A stretch of 64,000 bases of DNA from Allygus modestus (GCA_963675035.1 OY776111.1:302825467-302889466), one strand, 5' to 3'; numbered from the stretch's first letter, positions 36,270 through 44,493 are shown. Made by a program: numbers and translations. The notes: a model not told the origin generated them from the letters alone.

Positions 36270-36653
36270 ATGTCGAGCAGCAGCACTTTCAAGCTAGAGT
36301 TTCCGGGCGTGAACGGCACTGCAGCAACCGCGGACCTTAGAGCTACCCTCAACAACTGCAAGTCTGACTCTCCGCTCTACACCAGGATAGCCGATCTCCG
36401 AGAGGAATGCGGCTATCTCATCACTGCGATGGAGCGAGCCACTACACCCTTTGGCGAGACAATCATCGTGATCCTGGAGGGGCAGGTCGGGGATGACTTC
36501 TTTCTGCGAGTCTACCTGCCTAGGCGCTTCAACGAGGTCCTGAGCAACACCGACATCGAGCGCTACAACAGCGGGTTTGGAGAACGCCTTCGCTTGGTGA
36601 AGTGCAGCCCTAGGGGTTCCAATAGCAGATTCACACCGTTGGAGTTTATGTAA
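36270..36653 (+). CDS. Polinton-borne protein of unknown function (127 residues)
   Basis: Starts at an ATG after CTACTACTAGAG and runs 127 codons. G+C content is visibly higher than in neighbouring genes. The C-terminal half has the pattern Phe-Leu-Arg-Val-Tyr-Leu-Pro-Arg-Arg-Phe, then an acidic helix-like turn, Tyr-Asn-Ser-Gly, and Leu-Arg-Leu-Val, which resembles small proteins seen widely in arthropod mobile DNA. The strand-rich pattern would suit an OB-like, single-strand DNA-binding fold, but that is inference. It stands alone between the TIR fragment and the ATPase, so it may have been acquired separately. Confidence 0.6.
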   Translation: MSSSSTFKLEFPGVNGTAATADLRATLNNCKSDSPLYTRIADLREECGYLITAMERATTPFGETIIVILEGQVGDDFFLRVYLPRRFNEVLSNTDIERYNSGFGERLRLVKCSPRGSNSRFTPLEFM

Positions 36654-36836
36654 AGCAAGACTTGAAGGTTATGTTAATACCTTTGTAAATTAGTTTTCGT
36701 AGTCAATACTTATAGTCACGTTCAGAACATAACCACTGTGTTATTTATTTCACTTAACCCCAAAAATGTCCTTTGGTAGTAAGTTTAAGAGTGTGAGTAT
36801 GGTAACTGTGAGGTGTTTAGTAGCTCAGTAGTAATC
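36654..36836 (+). other. Short spacer before the ATPase
   Basis: AT-rich. It contains a 21-codon frame starting at 36766 in a different phase from the ATPase, whose role is unclear, and ends with CAGTAGTAATCATG, a word repeated exactly before the 106-residue gene at 37493. Confidence 0.5.
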
Positions 36837-37472
36837 ATGGGCTTGATGTGGAAACATCCGTTCTCAGCCATTGTGGCGGGACCTTCGGGTTGTGGCAAGT
36901 CACAGTTTGTGTCAAAGTTTATAAAACACATTACAGAAATGTGTGACACACCATTTACCAGTATAAACTGGCATTATGGTAGTGGTGGTGGTGGTGGTGG
37001 TGGTGGTGACCCGAAAAATGTCAACATTAACCACGTAGAAGGTCTACCAAACTTGGAGGATTTTTCTGGTAACGAGCCGATACTTGTGATTATAGACGAT
37101 ATGATGCGTGAGGCCGACAACCGTGTGGTGGATCTTTTCACAAAAGGTTGCCATCATCGCAACATTAGTGTGTTTTTCATTACACAAAATTTGTTTCATC
37201 AAGGACGCGGGCAGAGGGACATCTCACTGAATGCGCATTACATTGTGTGTTTTAAGAATCCTAGAGATAGAGTTCAGATTAGGTACTTGGCCAGACAAAT
37301 ATATCCAGACAGCCCGAAATTCATCGAGGAGGCGTACGCTGACGCTACTAGGAATCCACACGGCTACCTACTGATAGACTTGAAACAATCAACAGACGAA
37401 AATATGCGAATACGAAGTTGCATATTTCCAGACGATTCTACCAACTATGTGTACTTGCCAAAGAAAAGGTAA
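36837..37472 (+). CDS. FtsK/HerA-type genome-packaging ATPase
   Basis: 211 residues from the first ATG at 36837 (the frame is open from 36813 without an ATG). Walker A is Gly-Pro-Ser-Gly-Cys-Gly-Lys-Ser at 15-22; Walker B is Leu-Val-Ile-Ile-Asp-Asp at 83-88; a Thr-Gln-Asn motif follows at 116-118. These mark the A32-like packaging ATPases of Polintons and related viruses, which pump DNA into preformed capsids using ATP. Residues about 48-57 are a run of Gly encoded by a pure GGT repeat, in a loop between Walker A and B. Downstream the stop is 20 bp from the next ATG. The catalytic motifs are intact. Confidence 0.95.
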   Translation: MGLMWKHPFSAIVAGPSGCGKSQFVSKFIKHITEMCDTPFTSINWHYGSGGGGGGGGDPKNVNINHVEGLPNLEDFSGNEPILVIIDDMMREADNRVVDLFTKGCHHRNISVFFITQNLFHQGRGQRDISLNAHYIVCFKNPRDRVQIRYLARQIYPDSPKFIEEAYADATRNPHGYLLIDLKQSTDENMRIRSCIFPDDSTNYVYLPKKR

Positions 37473-37492
37473 TTTCGCCATCAGTAGTAATC

Positions 37493-37813
37493 ATGTCGTG
37501 CTTGCGGAAGGACGCAGCTCTGCTTACGGCTTTCATACACGCAACACCCAAGGAGCGGAAGGCACTGTTAAAGGTGTGTGACAAGAGCCGCATTCGCTCA
37601 GTGTGTGAGTGCGCATACAACGTGTTACGAGGTAACGTTCCTCTGGCGAAGAAGAGTAAAAGTCAGCTAAGCAAACACAAGGCGACGCTACGTCGATTGG
37701 TGAAACGCGGCGAAGGCTGGTCAAAGAAACGAAAGTATCTCATACAAAAAGGCGGTGGAATCTTTATACCATTACTTTTGAGCGCAGTACTACAAGCAGC
37801 GCTGAGTAGATAA
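37493..37813 (+). CDS. Small basic virion-type protein with hydrophobic tail (106 residues)
   Basis: The first ATG is at 37493. N-terminal half is helical and basic (Lys-Glu-Arg-Lys-Ala-Leu-Leu-Lys), then many Lys/Arg, then a hydrophobic C-terminus (Gly-Gly-Gly-Ile-Phe-Ile-Pro-Leu-Leu-Leu-Ser-Ala-Val-Leu) that could contact a membrane or the capsid interior. Proteins with this layout are common beside the packaging ATPase and capsid genes in Polintons and adintoviruses, and are thought to be virion-associated; their exact role is not established. The ATG of the minor capsid protein follows two bases after the stop. Confidence 0.75.
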   Translation: MSCLRKDAALLTAFIHATPKERKALLKVCDKSRIRSVCECAYNVLRGNVPLAKKSKSQLSKHKATLRRLVKRGEGWSKKRKYLIQKGGGIFIPLLLSAVLQAALSR

Positions 37814-37815
37814 AA

Positions 37816-38676
37816 ATGGCTGGCATCAACAATCAGTTCTATTTGACACTGCCCAGCAACAGTTCGATGCAGTATTATCCGAAAAATACAGTTGCAAATT
37901 ATATAACACATTTGCCGAGAGCTATTCAACTGGACGCTGGCGACTGGGAAATTGCACTTGTGGAAGCGCACTATCCAATGACATTTCTATCTGTCGGTAA
38001 TGACGAAACAATTGACATTTGCATACAACCGCAAGAGGAAGCAAAAGTGAACATAGAAGCGTTGGCGCGGGTTATGGACAGCACTGCCGATGTAACAGCG
38101 GTAGTGTCTGCTACTCCAAAACAAAACCACAGAATTAAATTGAAGACTGGTGATTACGCAAATATTCAAGAATTGTGTGATCATATCAATTCACAAGAAC
38201 TAGCGATTACTTTTGGTGTAAAGTTCACCGTTGAAAACTCATACAACAAATTCATTGAAGTATCGATGGGAACTGATGTTGGAAAAATTACATTAAGTCC
38301 AACGTTGGCGCTTCAATTGGGGTTCGATCCGAATGAATTGACGCTGGAAGGTGATGCAGTTAACAAAAGCATCCGTTCGCCCAACATTCGTCTTGGCTTA
38401 CCGTCACACATGTACGTGTATTGTGATTTAGTCGAGCCGCAGATGGTCGGCGATACAGTCGCACCGTTATTGAAAATTGTCAATATATCCACGTCTACTT
38501 ATGTATACGGATTGCATAAATCAACATCATTCATCGATCCGCACTATGTGCCTGTTATGAATAGATCTTTTGACAGTGTGGAAATTGACTTAAGAGATAA
38601 CATTGGTAATCATTTGCCATTCCACTTTGGAACGTCGTGCGTGAAGTTACACTTTAGAAAAGTAGCTAGCCATTAG
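37816..38676 (+). CDS. Polinton minor capsid (penton-type) protein, paralogue 1
   Basis: 286 residues. It starts two bases after the previous stop, suggesting coupled expression. The N-terminus Asn-Gln-Phe-Tyr-Leu-Thr-Leu-Pro-Ser-Asn-Ser-Ser, a Trp-Glu-Ile-Ala-Leu-Val-Glu motif near residue 43 and a Leu-Gln-Leu-Gly-Phe-Asp-Pro motif in the middle are shared with the 265-residue product at 40560. A conserved Tyr-Val-Tyr-Cys-Asp-Leu-Val-Glu-Pro-Gln segment follows. This family travels with Polinton capsid genes and is the best candidate for the single-jelly-roll minor capsid protein at the vertices. The name rests on family resemblance and context; the fold was not tested. Confidence 0.7.
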   Translation: MAGINNQFYLTLPSNSSMQYYPKNTVANYITHLPRAIQLDAGDWEIALVEAHYPMTFLSVGNDETIDICIQPQEEAKVNIEALARVMDSTADVTAVVSATPKQNHRIKLKTGDYANIQELCDHINSQELAITFGVKFTVENSYNKFIEVSMGTDVGKITLSPTLALQLGFDPNELTLEGDAVNKSIRSPNIRLGLPSHMYVYCDLVEPQMVGDTVAPLLKIVNISTSTYVYGLHKSTSFIDPHYVPVMNRSFDSVEIDLRDNIGNHLPFHFGTSCVKLHFRKVASH

Positions 38677-38683
38677 TGCAAAT

Positions 38684-39487
38684 ATGGAACATGCAAAGAA
38701 GATGGTAGTTGTGCCGCAAGAGTTGATTGATCGACTGCAATCAAATGCTACGGATAACAGACCGACTAATCTATCCAGTGAAAACAGCCTCGACGCGGAG
38801 ATGCAACAAATATTGAATAACAAGCGTATGGACGATAGTGAAAAGTGGAAATTGTACAAACAAGCGTTACATCGCTTCTTGCATATTGCAGAGAATAGAC
38901 GCCAACCGATTAGCATACCAATCGTGGAGACGGGTGGGATTGAACATAGTCGACGAGCGCACCCCGCTGCGGAAGGTGGTCCAGTGGAAGAGATTGTGGA
39001 AACGTTTTCCAAAACTTACAGATCTGATGCCCGCAATCTTTTACGTTTCATGAAACGTGACGGCAGCTTAATCAGATGGGACAGTGGCTATTCAGTGTAC
39101 ATCAACGGTGTAAAAATCCCAGACTCAAATCTAGTGGATATCTTAAATTGCATAGTAAAGGTGCGTATGCGTGATTACATACCGCCAGGATGGCGGGAAG
39201 TGCTCAAGGCATTGAAAGCGATGAACGTGCCAAAGGACTATATGAATAATCTAAGAGCACTAAAGGAAATAAATGCCGAATATCGATCATCATTCACAGG
39301 AGGAGAAGGATCAGACGATGACGTGGAAGACACATCAACTGAATCAATACTGAGAACACCGCTAGTAAATCGACTACGATCGGCTAGAGGAAAACGTGTA
39401 ACATCTACACCGACAGAGCAGTTTGATCTTCTAACTAGAAACAAGCCGTCGTCAAATTTGGACAAGTGGGAAACGTACACAGGATAG
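38684..39487 (+). CDS. Conserved Polinton protein of unknown role (267 residues)
   Basis: ATG at 38684, seven bases after the minor-capsid stop. The first half is helical and charged (Lys-Trp-Lys-Leu-Tyr-Lys-Gln-Ala-Leu near residue 51). A folded middle has Leu-Ile-Arg-Trp-Asp and Val-Tyr-Ile-Asn-Gly motifs around residues 127-143, then an Asp-Leu/Pro-Pro-Gly-Trp segment. The tail is acidic (Gly-Ser-Asp-Asp-Asp-Val-Glu-Asp) and then basic. The pattern matches a protein that recurs in Polintons of other animals, but no function is established. It sits between a minor-capsid gene and the integrase in the late-gene cluster. Confidence 0.7.
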   Translation: MEHAKKMVVVPQELIDRLQSNATDNRPTNLSSENSLDAEMQQILNNKRMDDSEKWKLYKQALHRFLHIAENRRQPISIPIVETGGIEHSRRAHPAAEGGPVEEIVETFSKTYRSDARNLLRFMKRDGSLIRWDSGYSVYINGVKIPDSNLVDILNCIVKVRMRDYIPPGWREVLKALKAMNVPKDYMNNLRALKEINAEYRSSFTGGEGSDDDVEDTSTESILRTPLVNRLRSARGKRVTSTPTEQFDLLTRNKPSSNLDKWETYTG

Positions 39488-39499
39488 GTTTTCAGTATT

Positions 39500-40567
39500 A
39501 TGGAGCGTTTGTATTACAATCCCATCGAACCTTCGTCGTATGGCGGTGTAGCTCCTTTAGCGCGAGCTGCAAAACCAGTTTCAAAACGCAAAGTGATTGA
39601 ATGGTTACAAACACAGGACACTTACACATTGCACAAACCGGCACGCAAGCGTTTCCCGCGCAATCCTTACATAGTGTATGGTCCATTTGAATTGTGGCAA
39701 GCGGACTTGAACGATATGCGTGGTCTTAGTAAACACAACGACGGCGTCAACTACCTACTGACTGTAATAGACGTGTTTAGCAAACACCTGTATGTGCGAA
39801 CGTTGAGGCGGAAAGAAGGAGCTGAAGTGGCCAACGCTTTCGAGGAGATATTTGCCGAAGCGACCGACACACCTCGCTGTTTACAAACTGACAAAGGTAC
39901 TGAATTCACCGGTGCCAAGACGAAAAGGTTATTCAAACAATACGGAATCATCTATGTCACTACACAAAACCCAGATGTTAAAGCGGCCGTAGTGGAACGC
40001 GTGAATCGCACTTTGAAAACACGCATGTGGCGATATTTGACTTACAAAAACACATATCGTTACGTAGATGCGTTGGACAAACTGGTTAGTGCATACAACA
40101 ACAGCGCTCACAAGAGTCTAGGCAACAGAATACGACCAGTCGATGTGACTGTTGACAATAAGCGAATATTGCATCAGGTATGGCGTCGCATGTTCGGTAA
40201 GATACCGCGTCGTGTTAAGGCAAAACTGACAGTTGGCACCACAGTGCGCATATCTAAGGAGAAGGGTACATTCGCAAAAGGTTACGAGACTAATTGGAGT
40301 AAAGAAGTGTTTGTGGTGCGTCGTGTAAACACATTGATGCCTCTGCCAATGTACACTTTGTCGGATCTCAACGGTGAACAAGTGACTGGTCAGTTTTACG
40401 AATACGAATTACAAAAAGTGACAATATACAACGACCATCTGTTCAAGATTGCTGAAATACTAGACGCTAAGGGTCGTGGTCGCAGTAAGCGTTATTTCGT
40501 CAAGTGGGCAGGTTACGGAGACGAGTTCAATTCTTGGGTAGGAGCGCAAGATTTGCAAAATGCCTAA
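39500..40567 (+). CDS. Polinton retrovirus-type integrase with chromodomain
   Basis: 355 residues. The rve core carries the catalytic triad Asp69 (Ala-Asp-Leu-Asn-Asp), Asp131 (Thr-Asp-Lys-Gly-Thr-Glu-Phe) and Glu166 (Val-Glu-Arg-Val-Asn-Arg), with 34 residues between the last two. It inserts the element's ends into host DNA and makes the 6-bp duplication seen here. The C-terminus (about 313-353) is a chromodomain with Phe315, Trp336 and Trp346 placed as an aromatic cage; such domains may direct insertion to particular chromatin. The frame is intact and overlaps the next gene by 8 bp. TTTTCAG just before the ATG looks like a splice acceptor. Confidence 0.96.
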   Translation: MERLYYNPIEPSSYGGVAPLARAAKPVSKRKVIEWLQTQDTYTLHKPARKRFPRNPYIVYGPFELWQADLNDMRGLSKHNDGVNYLLTVIDVFSKHLYVRTLRRKEGAEVANAFEEIFAEATDTPRCLQTDKGTEFTGAKTKRLFKQYGIIYVTTQNPDVKAAVVERVNRTLKTRMWRYLTYKNTYRYVDALDKLVSAYNNSAHKSLGNRIRPVDVTVDNKRILHQVWRRMFGKIPRRVKAKLTVGTTVRISKEKGTFAKGYETNWSKEVFVVRRVNTLMPLPMYTLSDLNGEQVTGQFYEYELQKVTIYNDHLFKIAEILDAKGRGRSKRYFVKWAGYGDEFNSWVGAQDLQNA

Positions 40568-41357
40568 TAGCAACCAGTTCTATTTGACATTGCCCAGCAA
40601 CAGCTCAAAGGATTATTTTCCAAAAAACACAGTGTCCAAGTACACTACACATCTGCCGAGACAAATTCGATTAGAAGGCGATGGCGAGTGGGAGATGGCT
40701 TTGGTCGAAGCGCATTATCCATGCTCCTTTATGACTGTGGACGAGGAATCGTGTATTTGGCTCGACTATAAACTCGTTCTGCCGAGTATACCCGTCACAC
40801 TCAGCGTCGAGCACATTATGCTAAAGATGAAACCCGGTTATTACAAGAACATAACCGATTTATTGAAAATGATCAATAAAGCGAAGGATGTAACCCAGTA
40901 CTTGTACTTTGAGTATGACAAAGAGCAGGACAGAGTCAAGATCACGACAATGGTGGACGGTATAAGCAAAGTGCATTTCACCGAAGCGCTGTCTCTCCAG
41001 TTGGGTTTCGATCCGTACGAGAACGTTTTGACAAATGACCTCACAGCGATATGGCCACCAAATCTGACTATGGGACTGCCGACACACTTGTACGTGTATT
41101 GTGATCTGATTGAACCGCAGCTGATTGGCGACACTACAGCGCCACTTTTGAAGATTATCAACATTGACAGAGATAACTACACACACGGCGCGCATAAGAC
41201 TGTGCATTTCATCAGTCCTCATTATGCGCCAGTTATGAAAGGAACATTTGAAACGATCGATATTGACCTAAGGGATCACGCTAGTAAAAAAGCGTCATTC
41301 CTCTTTGGGACGTCGTACGTGAAGCTTCATTTCAAAAGAGTAGCTCAGCAATTATGA
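40560..41357 (+). CDS. Polinton minor capsid (penton-type) protein, paralogue 2
   Basis: 265 residues. The ATG lies within the last codons of the integrase (8-bp overlap). It shares with the product at 37816 the N-terminal Asn-Gln-Phe-Tyr-Leu-Thr-Leu-Pro block, Trp-Glu-Met-Ala-Leu-Val-Glu, Leu-Gln-Leu-Gly-Phe-Asp-Pro and Leu-Tyr-Val-Tyr-Cys-Asp-Leu motifs, but differs more in the middle. Two intact copies in one element suggest two versions of the vertex protein or an old duplication retained by selection. The stop overlaps the next start as ATGA. Confidence 0.7.
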   Translation: MPNSNQFYLTLPSNSSKDYFPKNTVSKYTTHLPRQIRLEGDGEWEMALVEAHYPCSFMTVDEESCIWLDYKLVLPSIPVTLSVEHIMLKMKPGYYKNITDLLKMINKAKDVTQYLYFEYDKEQDRVKITTMVDGISKVHFTEALSLQLGFDPYENVLTNDLTAIWPPNLTMGLPTHLYVYCDLIEPQLIGDTTAPLLKIINIDRDNYTHGAHKTVHFISPHYAPVMKGTFETIDIDLRDHASKKASFLFGTSYVKLHFKRVAQQL

Positions 41358-41974
41358 ATACAAACGATCCCTACTTGGCTTACTACCGTCGCCAACAGTT
41401 GCAGCAGACCGGCGGCAGTATCGATAGGGTATTTCGCGGTGCACCCTACCAGCGCGGACATGGAATTGGCAGTTTCCTAGGCGGTATGTTCCGCACCATC
41501 ACACCGCTGCTCAAGTCGGGAGCCTCTGCTGTGGCCAAAGAGGCGTTGAAATCCGGTGTTGGATTCTTGGGCGACATGGCCATGCACCAGCGGGATCCCA
41601 AAGAAGCCGCTAGAGATCATTTCAGCCAGTTTACAGACTCGCTAAAACGCAGGGCGGACGGCAAACTTCAACGTGTGCTAAGTGGCGGCGGTGGCTCTCG
41701 CGCGAAACACCGTCGCGTAACGCGAAAGAATACCACGAAACACCGACGCGCTACTCCTGCGCGAAAGACTAACGCGAGACTCTCGCGTAAGAGGAACGCG
41801 AAGCGCGCCATGTTCGGCGGCCGTCGTGTCACACCGCAGTCTTTGACGAAACTCCTTCGAGGAAGGTCGTCGTCATCCAAGAGCAGCAGCAAGAAGAGAA
41901 GGACAGTTAGAAGGAAGACGAGGAAGACGAGGAAAGCAGTGAGGAGAACTTCCATACGTGATATATTCAATTAA
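41354..41974 (+). CDS. Basic virion protein with protamine-like tail (206 residues)
   Basis: ATG overlaps the previous stop by 4 bp. Residues about 18-45 are Gly-rich with Tyr-Gln-Arg-Gly-His-Gly-Ile-Gly-Ser-Phe-Leu-Gly-Gly, followed by an amphipathic helix (Pro-Leu-Leu-Lys-Ser-Gly-Ala-Ser-Ala-Val-Ala-Lys-Glu). The last 100 residues are dominated by Arg, Lys and Ser. Proteins with this Gly-His-Gly-Ile-Gly-Ser-Phe block accompany Polinton capsid genes. A core or capsid-lining protein that binds packaged DNA is the likely role, by composition and context. MCP paralogue 2 starts 14 bp downstream. Confidence 0.75.
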   Translation: MNTNDPYLAYYRRQQLQQTGGSIDRVFRGAPYQRGHGIGSFLGGMFRTITPLLKSGASAVAKEALKSGVGFLGDMAMHQRDPKEAARDHFSQFTDSLKRRADGKLQRVLSGGGGSRAKHRRVTRKNTTKHRRATPARKTNARLSRKRNAKRAMFGGRRVTPQSLTKLLRGRSSSSKSSSKKRRTVRRKTRKTRKAVRRTSIRDIFN

Positions 41975-41988
41975 CACACACGCTAGCA

Positions 41989-43311
41989 ATGTCGTTTCTA
42001 CATCAAAAGTCGTGTGAATGCGTCAAGACGGAATTGGACTTATTCTCCCTACCGCCGACGCAGACCAGTATCGAGAGCGGCAAATGGATTCAGTACAAAC
42101 CAATCTCCACACTGACTGATGATTCGCCCATCGAGTTTGTTGTGCCCGGCAACGGCGAAGAATACACCGATCTTTCGCAAACAATGTTGGAAGTTACAGC
42201 GTCTATTGTCAAGTCGACAGGAGCGGCAATCGCAGATGCCGATGAATCGAACAAAATTGGCCCAGTCAACAATTGGCTGCACACGTTATTCAGTCAAGTC
42301 GATATGAGTATGAATCAGAAACTGGTCACACCACAAAACAACACTTATGCATATCGAGCGTATATTGAAACATTGCTGAATTACGGATATGATGCTAGGA
42401 AATCACATTTAACATGTGGATTGTGGAACGCGGACGATGCCGGCTATATGGACAATACTCTGGACGATAACGATGGACTAAAGGCGAGACGAAAAATGAC
42501 AAATAAAAGTCGTGAAATCGATATGCTCGGTCGCCTACATGTGGACATGTGTAATCAGAACAAGTTCCTGTTGAACGGTGTGGAACTGCGTTTTAAACTG
42601 ATCCGATCAAAAGATTCCTTCTCCATTATGTCGGATGATGGTGACTACAAGGTGCACATTGTTGATGCGAATCTCTGGATACGAAGGTGTAAAGTTAGCC
42701 CCACTGTACTGTTGGCGCACAGCAAAACGCTTCAGACCGGCACAGCTAAATACCCAATCACCAGAGTGGAATTGAAAACATTCACACTACCGTTTGGAGT
42801 GAGGAGCAAAACTTTGGACAATGTGTTTCTAGGTCAAGTGCCGAAACGAATCATTGTCGGACTGGTCACCAACGCCGCTTATAATGGCGATTTAAAAAAG
42901 AATCCATTTAACTTTCAAAATTTCAAAACCAACTACTTCTCGCTGTACGTGGACGGTGAACAAGTGCCGTCCAAACCGCTACAACCACACTACGAAACCG
43001 GCAAGGGAAAATACGTGATGGCGTATCACAGTCTGTTTTCAGGCTCCGGCATACACTTTAGCGATGCTGGTAATCTCATAAATAGAGACGATTACGACGA
43101 TGGATACTGTCTGATGGCATTCGATCTAACACCTGATATGTCAGCAAGCGATACGACTCATTGGAACCTAGTGCGCAACGGCAGTGTGCGTATGGAGATT
43201 GCTTTCGACACGGGGCTCACAGAGACTGTCAACTGTCTGGTATACGCAGAGTTTGACAACGTCATAGAAATCGATCGTCATCGCAACGTGTCTGCGGACT
43301 TTGGTGGTTAG
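41989..43311 (+). CDS. Polinton major capsid protein, paralogue 2
   Basis: 440 residues, alignable along its whole length with the product at 34096. Unlike paralogue 1 it is embedded in the usual Polinton order: minor capsid, basic protein, major capsid, then protease. The family is the candidate double-jelly-roll hexon protein. The two copies differ most at about residues 75-90 and 160-180, which may be surface loops. It lies in the main rightward cluster and is intact; it is probably the ancestral copy of this element. Confidence 0.82.
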   Translation: MSFLHQKSCECVKTELDLFSLPPTQTSIESGKWIQYKPISTLTDDSPIEFVVPGNGEEYTDLSQTMLEVTASIVKSTGAAIADADESNKIGPVNNWLHTLFSQVDMSMNQKLVTPQNNTYAYRAYIETLLNYGYDARKSHLTCGLWNADDAGYMDNTLDDNDGLKARRKMTNKSREIDMLGRLHVDMCNQNKFLLNGVELRFKLIRSKDSFSIMSDDGDYKVHIVDANLWIRRCKVSPTVLLAHSKTLQTGTAKYPITRVELKTFTLPFGVRSKTLDNVFLGQVPKRIIVGLVTNAAYNGDLKKNPFNFQNFKTNYFSLYVDGEQVPSKPLQPHYETGKGKYVMAYHSLFSGSGIHFSDAGNLINRDDYDDGYCLMAFDLTPDMSASDTTHWNLVRNGSVRMEIAFDTGLTETVNCLVYAEFDNVIEIDRHRNVSADFGG

Positions 43312-43363
43312 ATCGTCGGCGGCGGCGTCCTCCTCCTCAGTCAACAACCAACATTCGCACAAG

Positions 43364-44020
43364 ATGGATCGTTTATGCAGAGTACCGCGAAAAAATTCCG
43401 CATCTCCAATTATTGTGGATTTTCAATGTTTCAAGGACAACGCAAATGACTACATTCTAAAGGAAGTGTGCGTCTTGGAATTGGTCAGTGGAACACTGCT
43501 AATGCATCATATCGCCAAATCACCATTCAGTCGAGATTTCCTATCACAAGAGAAACTGCGTGAAAGCTATTGGCTCACAAAACACTGTCACGGATTGGAA
43601 TGGGACCAAGGTGATATCTGGCATCATGTGCTAGAGGAAAAGTTACGTGCATGTATCGCCAAACGACCGATTGTCTACGTCAAAGGTGCTGAGAAAAAAG
43701 AGTTTGTACGATACAATTTCATCACGGATCACTGTACTACTAATGTCATGGATATCAACGATATTGGCTGCGGATCACTATCGTCAATCAACAGTCTACT
43801 ATCAACAAACGCAGTGCGATGTCGCCACCACAGAACAGCTCACACACGATGCGCTCTAGCCAATTGCATCACATTACGCAGTTGGTTACATCTAAGTACA
43901 AATATCGCTGACGCTGATGATTACGCTGACGATGGTGAGAGTGATACCAGTTCCTGCTTTTGTTTTGCTACTAGCACTACTACTCCTACTACTGACTGTG
44001 GCGTCGACACAGTAGAATGA
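43364..44020 (+). CDS. Polinton protein of unknown role, upstream of the protease (218 residues)
   Basis: The first ATG is at 43364, 52 bp after the MCP stop. The region at about residues 15-110 has a strand-like start (Ile-Ile-Val-Asp-Phe-Gln-Cys-Phe), a Trp-Leu-Thr-Lys-His-Cys-His-Gly-Leu segment and Ile-Val-Tyr-Val-Lys-Gly. The layout suggests an RNase-H/DEDD-nuclease-like fold, but the expected Asp-x-Glu is Asp-x-Gln, so if related it may be inactive. The C-terminal 70 residues are acidic, Ser/Thr- and Cys-rich, with no clear domain. The stop overlaps the protease ATG as ATGA. Function is unknown. Confidence 0.6.
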   Translation: MDRLCRVPRKNSASPIIVDFQCFKDNANDYILKEVCVLELVSGTLLMHHIAKSPFSRDFLSQEKLRESYWLTKHCHGLEWDQGDIWHHVLEEKLRACIAKRPIVYVKGAEKKEFVRYNFITDHCTTNVMDINDIGCGSLSSINSLLSTNAVRCRHHRTAHTRCALANCITLRSWLHLSTNIADADDYADDGESDTSSCFCFATSTTTPTTDCGVDTVE

Positions 44021-44469
44021 ATACCTTAGAGATTCAAAAGTGTATGGCTAAACTGCCCGTACAGAATGTTGGTGTCTACGCTGCGGATCAATTGCCCCAT
44101 TACATCTCACCATCTACTGCTATGATTGTGAACACTGATCCACACAATGAAGACGGCACTCACTGGGTCGCTTTCTACCTTAACAAAGGAGGAGGAATAA
44201 TTGAATTCTTTGACAGCTACGGTCAACCGCCACATCTTCAATTCTACCAAGGATTCCTGAGACGCAACGCTCGTCGCTACCTGTACAACGAACATCGCCT
44301 TCAAAGTGACAACACTCTGGTCTGCGGTCAATACTGCCTTGTATTCCTGTACTGCCGCACCCACTACGGCATGAAGATGAAGGACTTTGTGCAGCTCTTT
44401 GAACACTCTTCTGTCGGCCACAACGATGCACTGATCAGAAGACTCTTTGCACAAATGTATACCAATTGA
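44017..44469 (+). CDS. Adenain-like cysteine protease (virion maturation)
   Basis: 150 residues. The catalytic set of the adenovirus-type C5/Ulp1 clan is in order: His49 (Gly-Thr-His-Trp), Asp66 (Phe-Phe-Asp-Ser-Tyr-Gly), Gln96 for the oxyanion hole, and Cys103 (Val-Cys-Gly-Gln-Tyr-Cys), with seven residues from Gln to Cys. In adenoviruses this enzyme cleaves capsid and core precursors; in Polintons it is taken as a sign of virion formation. It is somewhat shorter than adenovirus proteases, mostly at the C-terminus. It is the last gene of the rightward cluster; two polyadenylation signals follow within 55 bp. Confidence 0.93.
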   Translation: MNTLEIQKCMAKLPVQNVGVYAADQLPHYISPSTAMIVNTDPHNEDGTHWVAFYLNKGGGIIEFFDSYGQPPHLQFYQGFLRRNARRYLYNEHRLQSDNTLVCGQYCLVFLYCRTHYGMKMKDFVQLFEHSSVGHNDALIRRLFAQMYTN

Positions 44470-44493
44470 GTTTTGAAATTTTGCATTTTTCTC

